Positions 53,666 through 63,371 of a stretch of 64,000 bases of DNA are shown piece by piece. Origin of the DNA: Bacteroidales bacterium (lineage in GTDB: Bacteria; Bacteroidota; Bacteroidia; Bacteroidales; Tenuifilaceae). A program made the position numbers and the translations under genes. The notes beneath the pieces were generated by a model, which was given only the letters and a program-made list of their open reading frames with translations, made no database searches and was not told where the DNA came from. The stretch covers positions 111,280 through 175,279 of the forward strand of contig JACABB010000003.1 in NCBI GenBank assembly GCA_013376985.1, written 5' to 3'. The first letter of the stretch is position 1; each line of letters begins with the position of its first letter.

Positions 53666-55378
53666 TTACTCAACAATAGCTTTGAAAGCATCGTTTTGGA
53701 AATAGTTACGGAATTCAAGGTCGTTCTTAGCACGAGCTTTTAGGGTAGCATCTTTAATTGCACTACGAAGGTTGGTCAAAACCATAGCCTCGTCCTGAAT
53801 ACGAGCACCAACAATTGCTAAACCGTAGAAACCTTTTTCTGAATTAACCTTTTGAAAGGTATTTTTTGCAGCATCGTTCTTATTAACTAATAGCAAAGAT
53901 AAGCCTTGGTTGAAAGAATCAGTTCCACCAAGATATTCTACTGCTGCAGGGTAAGTGTTCTTTATGATTGCAATAATACCAAGATTATATTTTACATCTG
54001 GGCCTGCATTGGTAGCTTCTGCAAAAAGTTTTTCAGCACCTTCAATATCACCATTCATTAAAGCAACACAACCACGATTGTTTATAACAGCGGGTTCTGT
54101 TGATGTGGCAACTTTTTCCAAAGTGGCTTTTGCATTAACAACATCTTTCTTCAATAAATACAAGTAAGCAACATTGTTATATGCACGAACATCATTGAAT
54201 TTATCACCTACCTTTTTATAAACTTCAAGTTTCTTATCAGCATCTGCTATTAAAGTAACGCCATACATCACTTCTTCTAAGGATAAACTATCGTAAGCAT
54301 TAGCCTCGATCTTTCCTTTAAGTTCTTCATCTGAGTAACCAACTAGGTTAACGTTAGCTGTCATTTTTGAACGACGTAACTGAGGAAGAATCTTTTCAGC
54401 AAGAACTAAATAAACTTTTGATAAGTTTTTAATCTCTCTTTCGCGAACAGCAGGATCTGAATACATCGAAAGAACGCGAAGAATAAGTTCTTTATCTTGA
54501 ACATCAGAAGCACCAACTAAAGTTTGAAAACCGTCCCAGTCCTCAGCAGTTGTTTGAACTGTTACAAAGTTTTTATCTTTAGTATCAACTTTAGCTTTCT
54601 TGAAAATATCTCCTAACCATTTTTCGGTACTCTTACCACGATCAACAGAAAGTTTAGCATTGTCAGTTTCTGGACCATCTGGTGATGCATAAGCAGAGAC
54701 ACTAACACCTTTAAATTCTTTTTTCTTATCAACTACTGATTTTGCGATGAAATCTTGAAGAAGTTTAACATCATCTTTGGTTAACTCGGTTTTCCGAATA
54801 TCAGCTTTTGAAATAACAAAATTGATTTGACCATCTTTTTTATCAGGAGTAATTCTTACGAATTTATTATCCTTTAACATAATTGGTTTAGGATCGATAT
54901 CAACTAGTTTATAGGTCGCTAATACACCTTTTCCAACTTTATAAGGAGCATCGAAAGGAATTTTTTTATCCTTATAGGTAATTACAAAACGCAGTTCAAG
55001 GTCTGAACTAAACATTTCATCTTTATAATCAAATTCGATGTCCTGTTTAAAACTACCACCAGCATCATAACTGATAACTTGATTATTTGCTTGAACATCC
55101 TGTCCTTGTAAAGTTTTTACAGTAAGAGCAAGTTCTCCACCTTTGTAAACTAATACAGGAGTTACATCAACAATTGCTTTTTTGTTGAAATACTTAGCAG
55201 GAATAGTACCTTCAATGGTTGCCTTAACTTTATTACCGTGAACCTCTAATGGATTTGGTGTAACCTTAAAACTTACACCCGCTGGAAGCTGTTTCATCTT
55301 TTCTACGCCACCGCAACCACCTAATAAAATAGCTGCTACAGTGATGAATGCTAGATGTTTGAACCTGATTCTTTTCAT
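53666..55378 (-). CDS. TPR/OmpA-like lipoprotein
   Basis: A 570-residue lipoprotein: signal ending LGGC (C22), two or three beta-rich domains (about 30-170), an OmpA-like segment with VSVSAYASPDGPETDNAKLS (about 222-242) and RGKSTEKWL, then TPR-like helices (about 385-560, AYNNVAYLYLLKKDVVNAKA). OmpA-like C-terminal domains bind peptidoglycan, which suggests an envelope scaffold role; this is inferred. It is monocistronic with its own terminator. Confidence 0.8.
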   Translation of the reverse strand: MKRIRFKHLAFITVAAILLGGCGGVEKMKQLPAGVSFKVTPNPLEVHGNKVKATIEGTIPAKYFNKKAIVDVTPVLVYKGGELALTVKTLQGQDVQANNQVISYDAGGSFKQDIEFDYKDEMFSSDLELRFVITYKDKKIPFDAPYKVGKGVLATYKLVDIDPKPIMLKDNKFVRITPDKKDGQINFVISKADIRKTELTKDDVKLLQDFIAKSVVDKKKEFKGVSVSAYASPDGPETDNAKLSVDRGKSTEKWLGDIFKKAKVDTKDKNFVTVQTTAEDWDGFQTLVGASDVQDKELILRVLSMYSDPAVREREIKNLSKVYLVLAEKILPQLRRSKMTANVNLVGYSDEELKGKIEANAYDSLSLEEVMYGVTLIADADKKLEVYKKVGDKFNDVRAYNNVAYLYLLKKDVVNAKATLEKVATSTEPAVINNRGCVALMNGDIEGAEKLFAEATNAGPDVKYNLGIIAIIKNTYPAAVEYLGGTDSFNQGLSLLLVNKNDAAKNTFQKVNSEKGFYGLAIVGARIQDEAMVLTNLRSAIKDATLKARAKNDLEFRNYFQNDAFKAIVE

Positions 55379-55487
55379 AATCTACGTATTTTTTGTTTGG
55401 TTTTTCATCCTTAAATATAATGACTTACAAACATAATACTCTTTTTGCAAAAAAAGAAGTGATATATTTAAAATCTTGAAATCATCA

Positions 55488-56117
55488 CTAAAAAGTGACC
55501 CTATGTATACCTTTTGTGTACTTTTCGTCAAAAATAGCCGACTTAAGTTTAAGATAATCAACATGATTTGAAACAAAATCTAAATTGCTTGTATCTATAA
55601 CTAAGAATGAATACTCGGGGTGCTGTTTGAAAAAATCGAAGTAACCTTTTTGAATTTCATCTAAATAATCTGATGTAATTGTCTGCTCGTAATCCCTGCC
55701 TCTTTTGTGAATATTCTCCAATAATTTGGAAGTTGGAAGGTGAAGATAAACGTAAAGATCTGGCTTAGGAATTGAACTATAGATAATTTCGAAAATCTGT
55801 CGATAAAGATTGTATTCATCTCCACTAAGTGTATTATGAGCGAAGATTAGAGATTTCATGAAAAAATAATCAGCAATTATTAATGGCTGGAATAATGATA
55901 CTGTTCTAAGTTCGTCGTTAAGCTGCTTATATCTATCCGCTAGAAATGAAAGTTCGAGGGGAAAACTATACTGCTCTGGACTACTGTAAAATTTAGGAAG
56001 AAATGGGTTTTCAGCAAATCTTTCAAGAACTAATTTTGCATTAAAATCTTTAGCTAATAGAGCAGAAAGGGTGGTTTTCCCTGCGCCAATATTGCCTTCT
56101 ATCACTAAATATTGCAT
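55488..56117 (-). CDS. deoxynucleoside kinase
   Basis: A 209-residue kinase of the dNK/dGK family. P-loop GNIGAGKTTL (8-17), ERFAENPFLPKFY (about 32-44), a helix with ELSFLADRYKQL (about 54-65), then LIIADYFFMKSLIFAH and the lid region with HKRGRDYEQTITSDYL (about 136-151). It phosphorylates deoxynucleosides for salvage; which base it prefers is not decided by sequence. It sits between the TPR/OmpA lipoprotein and prolyl oligopeptidase genes, all on the minus strand, with a terminator on its upstream side. Confidence 0.9.
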   Translation of the reverse strand: MQYLVIEGNIGAGKTTLSALLAKDFNAKLVLERFAENPFLPKFYSSPEQYSFPLELSFLADRYKQLNDELRTVSLFQPLIIADYFFMKSLIFAHNTLSGDEYNLYRQIFEIIYSSIPKPDLYVYLHLPTSKLLENIHKRGRDYEQTITSDYLDEIQKGYFDFFKQHPEYSFLVIDTSNLDFVSNHVDYLKLKSAIFDEKYTKGIHRVTF

Positions 56118-56136
56118 ATCCTTTTTTTAATAACTA

Positions 56137-56166
56137 TAAAAAAAGGAGTTGGTAATCCCAACTCCT
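56137..56166 (-). terminator. terminator of the prolyl oligopeptidase gene
   Basis: Stem AGGAGTTGG (56144-56152) and CCAACTCCT (56158-56166), followed on the minus strand by a T-run (A-run at 56137-56143 on the plus strand). Confidence 0.85.
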
Positions 56167-56187
56167 AATTTGATTATTGGATATTAT

Positions 56188-58302
56188 CTATTTTTTAAGT
56201 TCTACTCCAATATTATAAAATGTAAAAGAATAGATATCAGCAGCCTCCTCAATTTGAATAGAGGTTGGCATACCTGCACCATGACCTGCTCTAGTTTGAA
56301 TTCTGATCAAAGAAGGGTTCCTACTGTGTCGCTGCTTATCCTGAACAGTTGCTATATATTTAAATGAATGAGCGGGTACTACTCTATCATCTCTATCAGC
56401 AGTTGTAACTAAAATAGATGGGTAACGAACACCAGAGCGTACATTATGTAATGGGGAATACTTATATAGATTTATAAATTGAATAGAATCCGCACTTGAC
56501 CCAAAATCATTTATCCAAGATCCTCCAATTGTAAATTTCTGATAACGAAGCATATCCATAACACCAACTTCAGGCAATGCAACCCTAAATAGTTCAGGAC
56601 GTTGATTTGTAACAGCGCCAATTAATAGTCCTCCATTCGAGGCACCTTCAATAGCAAGCTTATTTGGCGAAGTATATTTCATTTTTATTAAATATTCAGC
56701 AGCTGCAATAAAATCATCAAATACATTTTGCTTATTTAACTTTGTACCAGCCCTATACCAGTTTTCACCATATTCTCCGCCTCCCCGAATATTTGCTTGA
56801 GCATAAATTCCACCATTCTCTAACCATATTAACCTACCAACATTAAAGTGTGGAAGCAAACTAATATTAAAACCACCATATCCATAAAGTAGTGTAGGGT
56901 TTTTACCGTTTAGAGTGATTCCTTTTTTGCAAACTATAAACATTGGAACTTGAGTACCGTCCTTACTTGTATAGAATATTTGCTTTGTTTCGTAATCATC
57001 AAAATTGAAATTAATTGCTGGTTTGAAAAACTCAGAAGATTGATTGCGATTAATATTGTACTTATAAATAGTAGTTGGTACTGTAAATGAAGAGAATGAG
57101 TAGAACGCTAAAGAATCGTTCATATCCCCATTAATTTGATTAAACATGCCTAAAGTGGGGAGGTCTATTTGATTTACCTTTTCACCCTCAAGATTATAAA
57201 TCTCAACTTTACTCTTAGCATCTTCGATATAGTTTGCAACTATTTTTCCCCCTATCAGATTACAACTTTTAAGTACCTCTTTCTTTTCAGGAAGTATATC
57301 ACGCCAATTACCAACATCAAGGGTGTTTATATTTATTTTAATAAGTTTATACTTTGGAGCTTTATAGTTTGTAAGTACTATTAAATTATCATTTACATCA
57401 TCCAGTACTTGGTATTCAAATTCAAAGCCAGTGGTTATCTGAACAAATCCATCGTTTCGGTTTAAGTTCTTGGTATAAATAGAGTTTCCATATGTGGTCT
57501 CAGATTCATAGATAATAAGGTATTTTTCATTTTTTGTTACTTGGGCAGTAAACATTCTTGATGGGATTTGACTATTTCCGAAAATAACCTCATCCTTATC
57601 CTGTGAGTCTCCTATTTTATGATAATAAATTTTTTGATATTGATTAATACCAATTAAACCCTTACCGTCTTTAGGTGCATCGAAACGACTGTAGAAAAAT
57701 CCATTTTTAAACCATGCTATTGATGTGAATTTAGCCCAATTAATTTCATCTGAGAGGTTGTTCCCATTACTAAGATCCATAACTTTAATTTTTATCCAAT
57801 CGGAACCACCATCAGCAATTGCATACGCCAAATATTTTCCATCTTTAGAAACGCTGACATCTGATACAGCAACGGTACCATCCGTGCTTAACTTATTGGG
57901 ATCAAGAATCAATCGAGGTTCTGAACTCAACGTTTCCTGTAAATATAAAACACTCTGATTTTGATTCGGCTCTTTTTTATAAAAGAAGTACTTTCCGCCC
58001 TCTTTAAAGGGGGTGGAGATTGTAGAATAGTTCCATAACTCAGTAAGCCTTTCTTTAACAATACCTCTAAACGGAATTTTGTTTAAGTACTCATTTGTAA
58101 TGTTGTTTTCCTCTTTTACCCACTCTGCAACCTCGGCACTTGAATCTACCTCAAGCCAACGATAAGGGTCATGGACTTTTATTCCAAAGTAGTTATCAAC
58201 TACATCAACCTTTTTGGTTCTAGGGTATTTAGCTCCATTTTTCTTACATGAAAAGGGTAAAAGTAAAGCAACAACAAGAAAAATTAGGATTAACTGTTTC
58301 AT
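56188..58302 (-). CDS. prolyl oligopeptidase family lipoprotein (S9)
   Basis: A 704-residue serine peptidase. The N-terminus reads MKQLILIFLVVALLLPFSC, a lipoprotein signal with C19 lipidated. A seven-bladed beta-propeller occupies about 80-400; the hydrolase domain has IEGASNGGLLIGA with the nucleophile serine (about residue 537), the aspartate in TTADRDDRVVPAHS and the histidine in RAGHGAG. It cleaves short peptides after proline. The start is the ATG at 58302; the longer frame to 58350 would place the start codon on top of a TATTTTTG promoter box and would spoil the signal. Confidence 0.93.
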   Translation of the reverse strand: MKQLILIFLVVALLLPFSCKKNGAKYPRTKKVDVVDNYFGIKVHDPYRWLEVDSSAEVAEWVKEENNITNEYLNKIPFRGIVKERLTELWNYSTISTPFKEGGKYFFYKKEPNQNQSVLYLQETLSSEPRLILDPNKLSTDGTVAVSDVSVSKDGKYLAYAIADGGSDWIKIKVMDLSNGNNLSDEINWAKFTSIAWFKNGFFYSRFDAPKDGKGLIGINQYQKIYYHKIGDSQDKDEVIFGNSQIPSRMFTAQVTKNEKYLIIYESETTYGNSIYTKNLNRNDGFVQITTGFEFEYQVLDDVNDNLIVLTNYKAPKYKLIKININTLDVGNWRDILPEKKEVLKSCNLIGGKIVANYIEDAKSKVEIYNLEGEKVNQIDLPTLGMFNQINGDMNDSLAFYSFSSFTVPTTIYKYNINRNQSSEFFKPAINFNFDDYETKQIFYTSKDGTQVPMFIVCKKGITLNGKNPTLLYGYGGFNISLLPHFNVGRLIWLENGGIYAQANIRGGGEYGENWYRAGTKLNKQNVFDDFIAAAEYLIKMKYTSPNKLAIEGASNGGLLIGAVTNQRPELFRVALPEVGVMDMLRYQKFTIGGSWINDFGSSADSIQFINLYKYSPLHNVRSGVRYPSILVTTADRDDRVVPAHSFKYIATVQDKQRHSRNPSLIRIQTRAGHGAGMPTSIQIEEAADIYSFTFYNIGVELKK

Positions 58303-58339
58303 AGAAGTTAAATTTTCAATTATAAGCCATGTTGATTTA

Positions 58340-58347
58340 CAAAAATA
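58340..58347 (-). promoter_or_regulatory. -7 box for the prolyl oligopeptidase gene
   Basis: TATTTTTG on the minus strand fits TAnnTTTG and implies a leader of about 30 bases before the start at 58302. Confidence 0.4.
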
Positions 58348-58433
58348 CAATAATGTTTCAAATATAATAATTTGTTGCGATGTTGATTTAACAACTTCAT
58401 ACTTGAGTATACATTTAATTGAATGGTTAAAGC

Positions 58434-58459
58434 AACAAAAAAGGAGGTTTCCCTCCTTT
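58434..58459 (-). terminator. terminator of pnp
   Basis: Stem AAAGGAGG (58440-58447) and CCTCCTTT (58452-58459) with a 4-base loop and a T-run on the minus strand (A-run at 58436-58442 on the plus strand). Confidence 0.85.
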
Positions 58460-58481
58460 TCTTAATCATAATAATATCGCA

Positions 58482-60632
58482 TTAAACACTTTTCTGCTCT
58501 GCTTCTGGGTTACTTTTTGCTGGTCTAGGAAGTAGTACCTTTCTTGACAGTTTGTATTTACCAGATTTTTTATCAATTTCAATTAACTTTACCTCAACCT
58601 CCTGACCTTCCTTAAGAACATCCTCAACTTTTTCAACGCGTTTCCAGTCTATCTCAGAAATATGAAGTAATCCATCTTTGCCAGGAAGAATTTCAATGAA
58701 TGCACCAAAAGCCAGAATTGATTTTACCTTTCCTTTGTAAATCTCACCAACTTCGGGAACAGCAACGATACTCTTAATCCATCTTACAGCAGCATCGCGT
58801 GACTCTGCATTATCAGCAAATACATTTACGATACCATTGTTATTAACCTCTTCAATATTAATGGTAGCAAGAGTTTCGCGTTGAATTTCTTGAATTACCT
58901 TACCCCCTGGGCCAATCACCGCACCAATCGATTCGCGAGGAATAATGAATTGTTCCATTCTTGGGGCATGTGGTTTAAGATCTGATTTAGGCTCTGGAAG
59001 AACCTCTAACATTTTGCCCAAAATATGAAGCCTTCCTTCATGTGCCTGTTGAAGCGCTTTTGCAAGTACCTCATACGATAGACCATCAACCTTAATGTCC
59101 ATTTGGGTTGCAGTGATACCATCTTTTGTACCAGCAACTTTAAAGTCCATATCACCTAAATGATCCTCATCGCCAAGGATATCTGATAGAACTGCAAATT
59201 TTTTGCTTTTACTATCGGTGATCAAACCCATTGCAATACCTGAAACAGGTTTCTTCATCTTAATACCAGAATCCATAAGTGCTAATGTACCAGCACAAAC
59301 AGTGGCCATTGAAGATGAACCATTTGATTCTAAAATATCACTTACAACACGAATTGCATAAGGGTTTTCAGGAGGTGTTGGAACCATGCTTTTTAAAGCA
59401 CGATGAGCAAGATTACCATGTCCAATCTCACGACGACTTATGCCGCGTGAAGCCTTAGCTTCACCGGTTGAAAATGGTGGAAAATTATAGTGCAATGTGA
59501 ATTTTTCTGTTCCTTTGTAAAGCACCTCGTCGATAATTTTCTCATCAAGTTTGGTACCAAGAGTTACAGTGGTTAGCGATTGTGTTTCACCACGAGTAAA
59601 AAGGGCAGAACCATGAGCCATAGGTAGAAAATCCACTTCACAGGTAATAGTTCTAATCTCATTAGTTTTGCGACCATCCAAACGTACGCCTTCATCAAGA
59701 ATCATGTTGCGCATTGCTTCTTTCTCAACCACATGGTAATAGCGGTCAACCAAGAATGCTTTTGCTTCACGATCTTCCTCTGAAAGAGTGGCTTTAAACT
59801 CCTCCTTTACAGCTTCAAAAGCATCAGAACGTTCATGTTTTGGCTGCATTGACTTAGCAACTTTGTATACCTTATCATAACAGAATTTATGAATTTCTGA
59901 TTTAAGAGCTTCGTCATTAGTTTCGTGACAGTATGTACGTTTAACTACACCTAACTCTTTAGCTAATTCAATTTGAGCAAGACATTGTTTTTTAATAGCT
60001 TCATGAGCGATTTTGATTGCCTCAAGCATTTCTGCTTCAGAAACCTCTTTCATTTCGCCTTCCACCATTAGAATATTATCGTAGGTTGCACCAACAATCA
60101 TATCAAGATCGGCTGTTGCAAGTTCACTATACAGCGGGTTTATTACAAATTTTCCATTAACACGAGCAACCCTAACCTCAGAAATTGGACCATGGAATGG
60201 AACATCTGAAATTGCTAAAGCGGCTGACGCAGCAAGACCAGCAAGTGCATCAGGCATTATATCCTTTTCTGCTGAAATAAGGTTGATTGTAACAAATGTT
60301 TCAGCATGAAAATCTTCTGGGAAAAGTGGTCTTAATGCACGATCTATAAGGCGTGCAACAAGAATTTCAGAGTCAGAAGGTTTAGCTTCTCTTTTCATAA
60401 ACCCTCCAGGGAATCGGCCACTAGCAGCATATTTTTCTTTATACTCTACGCTAAGTGGCATAAAATCTACATCTTCCTTAGCATCTTTTGCACTTACCAC
60501 CGTGGCAAGTAACATGGTATTACCCATCCGAAGAACAATTGATCCATCGGCTTGCTTAGCAAGTTTACCGGTCTCAAGGGTGATTACTCGTCCATCACCT
60601 AAATCAATTGTTTTCTGTACAACTTTAAACAT
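58482..60632 (-). CDS. pnp: polyribonucleotide nucleotidyltransferase
   Basis: A 716-residue exoribonuclease. Two RNase PH-like domains (about 12-145 and 320-545, with [19 protein letters not shown] and [19 protein letters not shown]) flank a helical linker; a KH domain with [16 protein letters not shown] (GxxG, about 579-594) and an S1 domain ([20 protein letters not shown], about 636-655) end the protein. It degrades mRNA phosphorolytically as part of RNA turnover. The gene order rpsO then pnp is the classic conserved pair; here the intergenic gap is 144 bp with a terminator between. Confidence 0.97.
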   Translation of the reverse strand: MFKVVQKTIDLGDGRVITLETGKLAKQADGSIVLRMGNTMLLATVVSAKDAKEDVDFMPLSVEYKEKYAASGRFPGGFMKREAKPSDSEILVARLIDRALRPLFPEDFHAETFVTINLISAEKDIMPDALAGLAASAALAISDVPFHGPISEVRVARVNGKFVINPLYSELATADLDMIVGATYDNILMVEGEMKEVSEAEMLEAIKIAHEAIKKQCLAQIELAKELGVVKRTYCHETNDEALKSEIHKFCYDKVYKVAKSMQPKHERSDAFEAVKEEFKATLSEEDREAKAFLVDRYYHVVEKEAMRNMILDEGVRLDGRKTNEIRTITCEVDFLPMAHGSALFTRGETQSLTTVTLGTKLDEKIIDEVLYKGTEKFTLHYNFPPFSTGEAKASRGISRREIGHGNLAHRALKSMVPTPPENPYAIRVVSDILESNGSSSMATVCAGTLALMDSGIKMKKPVSGIAMGLITDSKSKKFAVLSDILGDEDHLGDMDFKVAGTKDGITATQMDIKVDGLSYEVLAKALQQAHEGRLHILGKMLEVLPEPKSDLKPHAPRMEQFIIPRESIGAVIGPGGKVIQEIQRETLATINIEEVNNNGIVNVFADNAESRDAAVRWIKSIVAVPEVGEIYKGKVKSILAFGAFIEILPGKDGLLHISEIDWKRVEKVEDVLKEGQEVEVKLIEIDKKSGKYKLSRKVLLPRPAKSNPEAEQKSV

Positions 60633-60740
60633 ACACGTTAAATAAAATGAATTATTAAAATCTACAACAACATTTCAACTCTTTTGTTTTCAGCCACATA
60701 ATAATTCAATACGCAAGGATTGAACCTTCCGACTGATTAC

Positions 60741-60770
60741 AAAAAAAGGCAATTCTCGAATTGCCCTTTT
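60741..60770 (-). terminator. terminator of rpsO
   Basis: Stem GGCAATTC (60748-60755) and GAATTGCC (60758-60765), with T-runs on both sides, so it can work on either strand. It lies between rpsO and pnp and may only attenuate read-through into pnp. Confidence 0.8.
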
Positions 60771-60776
60771 CTTTTT

Positions 60777-61049
60777 TTACTTTCTCAAGTTTAGCGCTTT
60801 TATAATAGCGCGGTATCTTTCGATATCACGTTCCTTAAGATAATCGAGTAGCCTTCTCCGCTTACCCACTAGCTTCAACAGTGCACGCTGTGTACCATAG
60901 TCTTTCCTATGAGTTTTAAGGTGCTCTGTGAGGTGGCTAATACGGTAGGAAAATAACGCTATCTGGCCTTCTGGAGAACCAGTATCGGTATTAGACTTTC
61001 CGTACTCTGTAAAAAGATCCAATTTTTTTTCTGCAGTCAAATAGTTCAT
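60777..61049 (-). CDS. rpsO: 30S ribosomal protein S15
   Basis: A 90-residue protein with the S15 signature: [40 protein letters not shown] and [20 protein letters not shown]. The start is ATG 61049. The frame stays open to 61127, but the added residues do not belong to S15 and the promoter box at 61093-61100 lies inside that stretch. Upstream of pnp in the same direction. Confidence 0.97.
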   Translation of the reverse strand: MNYLTAEKKLDLFTEYGKSNTDTGSPEGQIALFSYRISHLTEHLKTHRKDYGTQRALLKLVGKRRRLLDYLKERDIERYRAIIKALNLRK

Positions 61050-61092
61050 AACACTGATAATTAGTGGGTATTTAAATGCGTATTTCGAGGCG

Positions 61093-61100
61093 CAAAGATA
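61093..61100 (-). promoter_or_regulatory. -7 box for rpsO
   Basis: TATCTTTG on the minus strand, an exact TAnnTTTG match, giving a leader of about 40 bases before ATG 61049. Confidence 0.55.
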
Positions 61101-61237
61101 TAATTTATTTTGGAAATAAAAATGCAATAAAAGTTATAAATTATTTAAATACACTTCAACTCTCTGTTGCTAGGAGGGTTCAAAGAGTTATTTTTTAATA
61201 AATATTTATATGCAAGAATAATAATTTAGCAAAACCC

Positions 61238-62131
61238 TTACTTTTGGTGGAGTTGGTTCTTTAGTATCTTTAAGGAATCGTTTAATGAGGTTGGCTGGTA
61301 GTTCAATAAAATTTTTGCCTTGGTAATATCAAGGCTAGTATTTAAGGGTCTAATTGCTGGTTCTGATAATTCTTCCGTTGATGTGGAAATAAGTAGAGAT
61401 TCATCGAACCCAAAACAAACGGCTATCCGCTTTGAAAATTCGTATACCGATAATTTTTCGCCACCAGAAACATTAAAGACTCCTCCTTCTCTCTTCTCTG
61501 CAATGGTTATTAGTGCTAGTGCCAAATCTTCTGCTAAGGTGGGTGTTCTTATTTGATCAAAGGGAACCCGATACGATAGCCCGTTTTTTAGATGATCAAT
61601 GACTCTAAGTGCAATGTTGGAGCGAGAAAGGTGTTCCTCATATCCATAAACTAAGGATGTTCTTACTATTGTTGCACCAATTTTCATATCCTGAATAATA
61701 TTTTCAATCTCAAGTTTTGACTCGCCATAATAGCAAATTGGCGCAGGGAAATCAGTCTCGGTATAATCTGCTTTTTTACCATCGAAAATAAAATCGGTTG
61801 ATAAAAAGATAAGATGAGTACCATAATCCCTACATGCAGTTGCAAAACGTGATGTAACCTCAACATTTAATTTCTTACAACTATACTTATCCACTTCACA
61901 AGCATCGGGGCTAGACAAGGCAGCACAATGAATCAACACATCAGGTTTTAGTGTTTCAACTAATTTGTTGATATCAGAGTATATTAGGTTAACAGTAAAA
62001 AACTCAATGTTAGGATTAGCCTGAATCTTTCTTTGAGATGTGGCAAATATTTGATTTTTATTGCCTATTTGGAGCGCCTTAATGGTTTTCCGCCCAATTA
62101 ATCCATTTGCACCTGTAACTAATATTTTCAT
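61238..62131 (-). CDS. RmlD-like sugar-nucleotide reductase (extended SDR)
   Basis: A 297-residue NAD(P)-binding protein. GxxGxxG is present as TGANGLIGRKTI (7-18), the catalytic pair is in YYGESKLEIENI (Tyr-x3-Lys, about 128-139), and LSTDFIFDGKKADYTE is typical of the RmlD/dTDP-4-dehydrorhamnose reductase-like branch. No other deoxysugar gene is nearby, so the true substrate is uncertain. It is monocistronic on the minus strand, 103 bp after the channel gene stop. Confidence 0.85.
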   Translation of the reverse strand: MKILVTGANGLIGRKTIKALQIGNKNQIFATSQRKIQANPNIEFFTVNLIYSDINKLVETLKPDVLIHCAALSSPDACEVDKYSCKKLNVEVTSRFATACRDYGTHLIFLSTDFIFDGKKADYTETDFPAPICYYGESKLEIENIIQDMKIGATIVRTSLVYGYEEHLSRSNIALRVIDHLKNGLSYRVPFDQIRTPTLAEDLALALITIAEKREGGVFNVSGGEKLSVYEFSKRIAVCFGFDESLLISTSTEELSEPAIRPLNTSLDITKAKILLNYQPTSLNDSLKILKNQLHQK

Positions 62132-62233
62132 CTGAAAAATATTTCAAATAATTAAACATCAATTATTTGATTTTATAAATTTAAAATATTTTTGAGATAT
62201 CCGCATAAAAAACATTTTTATTTCACCCTGATA

Positions 62234-63256
62234 TCATTCTAAAATATTACCACTCATTAAATCCTTCAGATGCCAAAGTTGTTCGCGAGAACCAAGGACA
62301 AAAAGTTTATCACCCGAATTAAGTTGAATATCGGGTAAAGGGTTTAAAACATATTGCTTGTTCGCCTTTTTTAAGCCTATCACATTGGCACCCGTTTTCT
62401 CACGAATCTTAAGTCCATCAATTGTCCATATCTCATGATTCTTGTCATGCTTTACCAATGTAATTTCATAAAGGGCAACATCACCTGAGCGCTGGAGCAT
62501 AATATTTTCGATAAATTCATGGATATCAGGCTGAACAATAAGTTTAGCCATTTTCTGCCCTCCAACCTTATCGGGCATTATAACATTGTTTGCACCTGCT
62601 AATTTTAATTTCTTATCGTTGGTTAATGCTGATGCTCTGCTAATAATTGTGAGGTTTGGATTCATCTCCCTTGCAGTTATTACTACGAATAGATTATCGG
62701 AATCACTTGCCATTGCAGTTATAAGAGCTCGTGCCCTTTCAACTCCTGCATTACTAAGAACTTTATCTTCAGTGGCATCACCTTGTACATAAAGTATCCT
62801 CTCATTCTCCAGAGCATATTGAATAACTTTGGGCCTATTATCAATCACTACGACAGGTATATCATGAGATAAAAGTTCTTCAACAGCTTGCGATCCATTA
62901 CGGCCATAACCAACAACAATAACATGATTGGTTAACTTACTAATCTTCTTTTCCACTTTTGTGCTGAATTTAAGATTGTTTACAATATTCTCAACAAAAT
63001 ACTTTGAAATCACTGAAACTGCAAAAGCATAAATTCCTAAACTAAGAATTATTAGAACCACTGTAAACCACATACCTACAATAGATAATGGGTGAACCTC
63101 TCGAAAGCCTACAGTCCCCATGGTTATAATAGTCATGTAAACAGCTTCGGAGAAGGTATAATTCTCAATTATCATATAGCCAGAAACTCCAAAAACAACT
63201 CCACTAAAAAGGAGAGATAATGCAATTACAGCAGATCGTTTACCATGTACCTCCAT
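62234..63256 (-). CDS. two-helix potassium channel with RCK domain
   Basis: A 340-residue channel of the MthK/Kch-like type. Two membrane helices (about 8-30 and 60-83) flank a pore helix and filter TMGTVGFREVHP (45-56), where the usual TVGYGD is TVGFRE. The cytoplasmic half has an RCK N domain with VIVVGYGRNGSQAVEELL (about 112-129), VIDNRPK and VQGDATEDKVL, and an RCK C domain (about 255-335). Regulation by nucleotides or ions through the RCK ring is expected. K+ selectivity is inferred from the retained TVG core. Confidence 0.88.
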   Translation of the reverse strand: MEVHGKRSAVIALSLLFSGVVFGVSGYMIIENYTFSEAVYMTIITMGTVGFREVHPLSIVGMWFTVVLIILSLGIYAFAVSVISKYFVENIVNNLKFSTKVEKKISKLTNHVIVVGYGRNGSQAVEELLSHDIPVVVIDNRPKVIQYALENERILYVQGDATEDKVLSNAGVERARALITAMASDSDNLFVVITAREMNPNLTIISRASALTNDKKLKLAGANNVIMPDKVGGQKMAKLIVQPDIHEFIENIMLQRSGDVALYEITLVKHDKNHEIWTIDGLKIREKTGANVIGLKKANKQYVLNPLPDIQLNSGDKLFVLGSREQLWHLKDLMSGNILE

Positions 63257-63371
63257 GTTACTTAAAATCGATTTTTTACTCTGTCTAAAAATTCCGCTCT
63301 ATGGCTTTAATAATCAGATAATGGAAAATTTGAAACTCAACATCAAAGTTCAAAACTCTATTACACAAAAC

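Noticed and set aside
58303-58350. N-terminal extension of the prolyl oligopeptidase
   Set aside because: The upstream ATG overlaps a promoter-like TATTTTTG box, and the extension would precede a complete lipoprotein signal.
61050-61127. N-terminal extension of ribosomal protein S15
   Set aside because: S15 starts at MNYLTAEKK; the added residues overlap the rpsO promoter box and have no family match.
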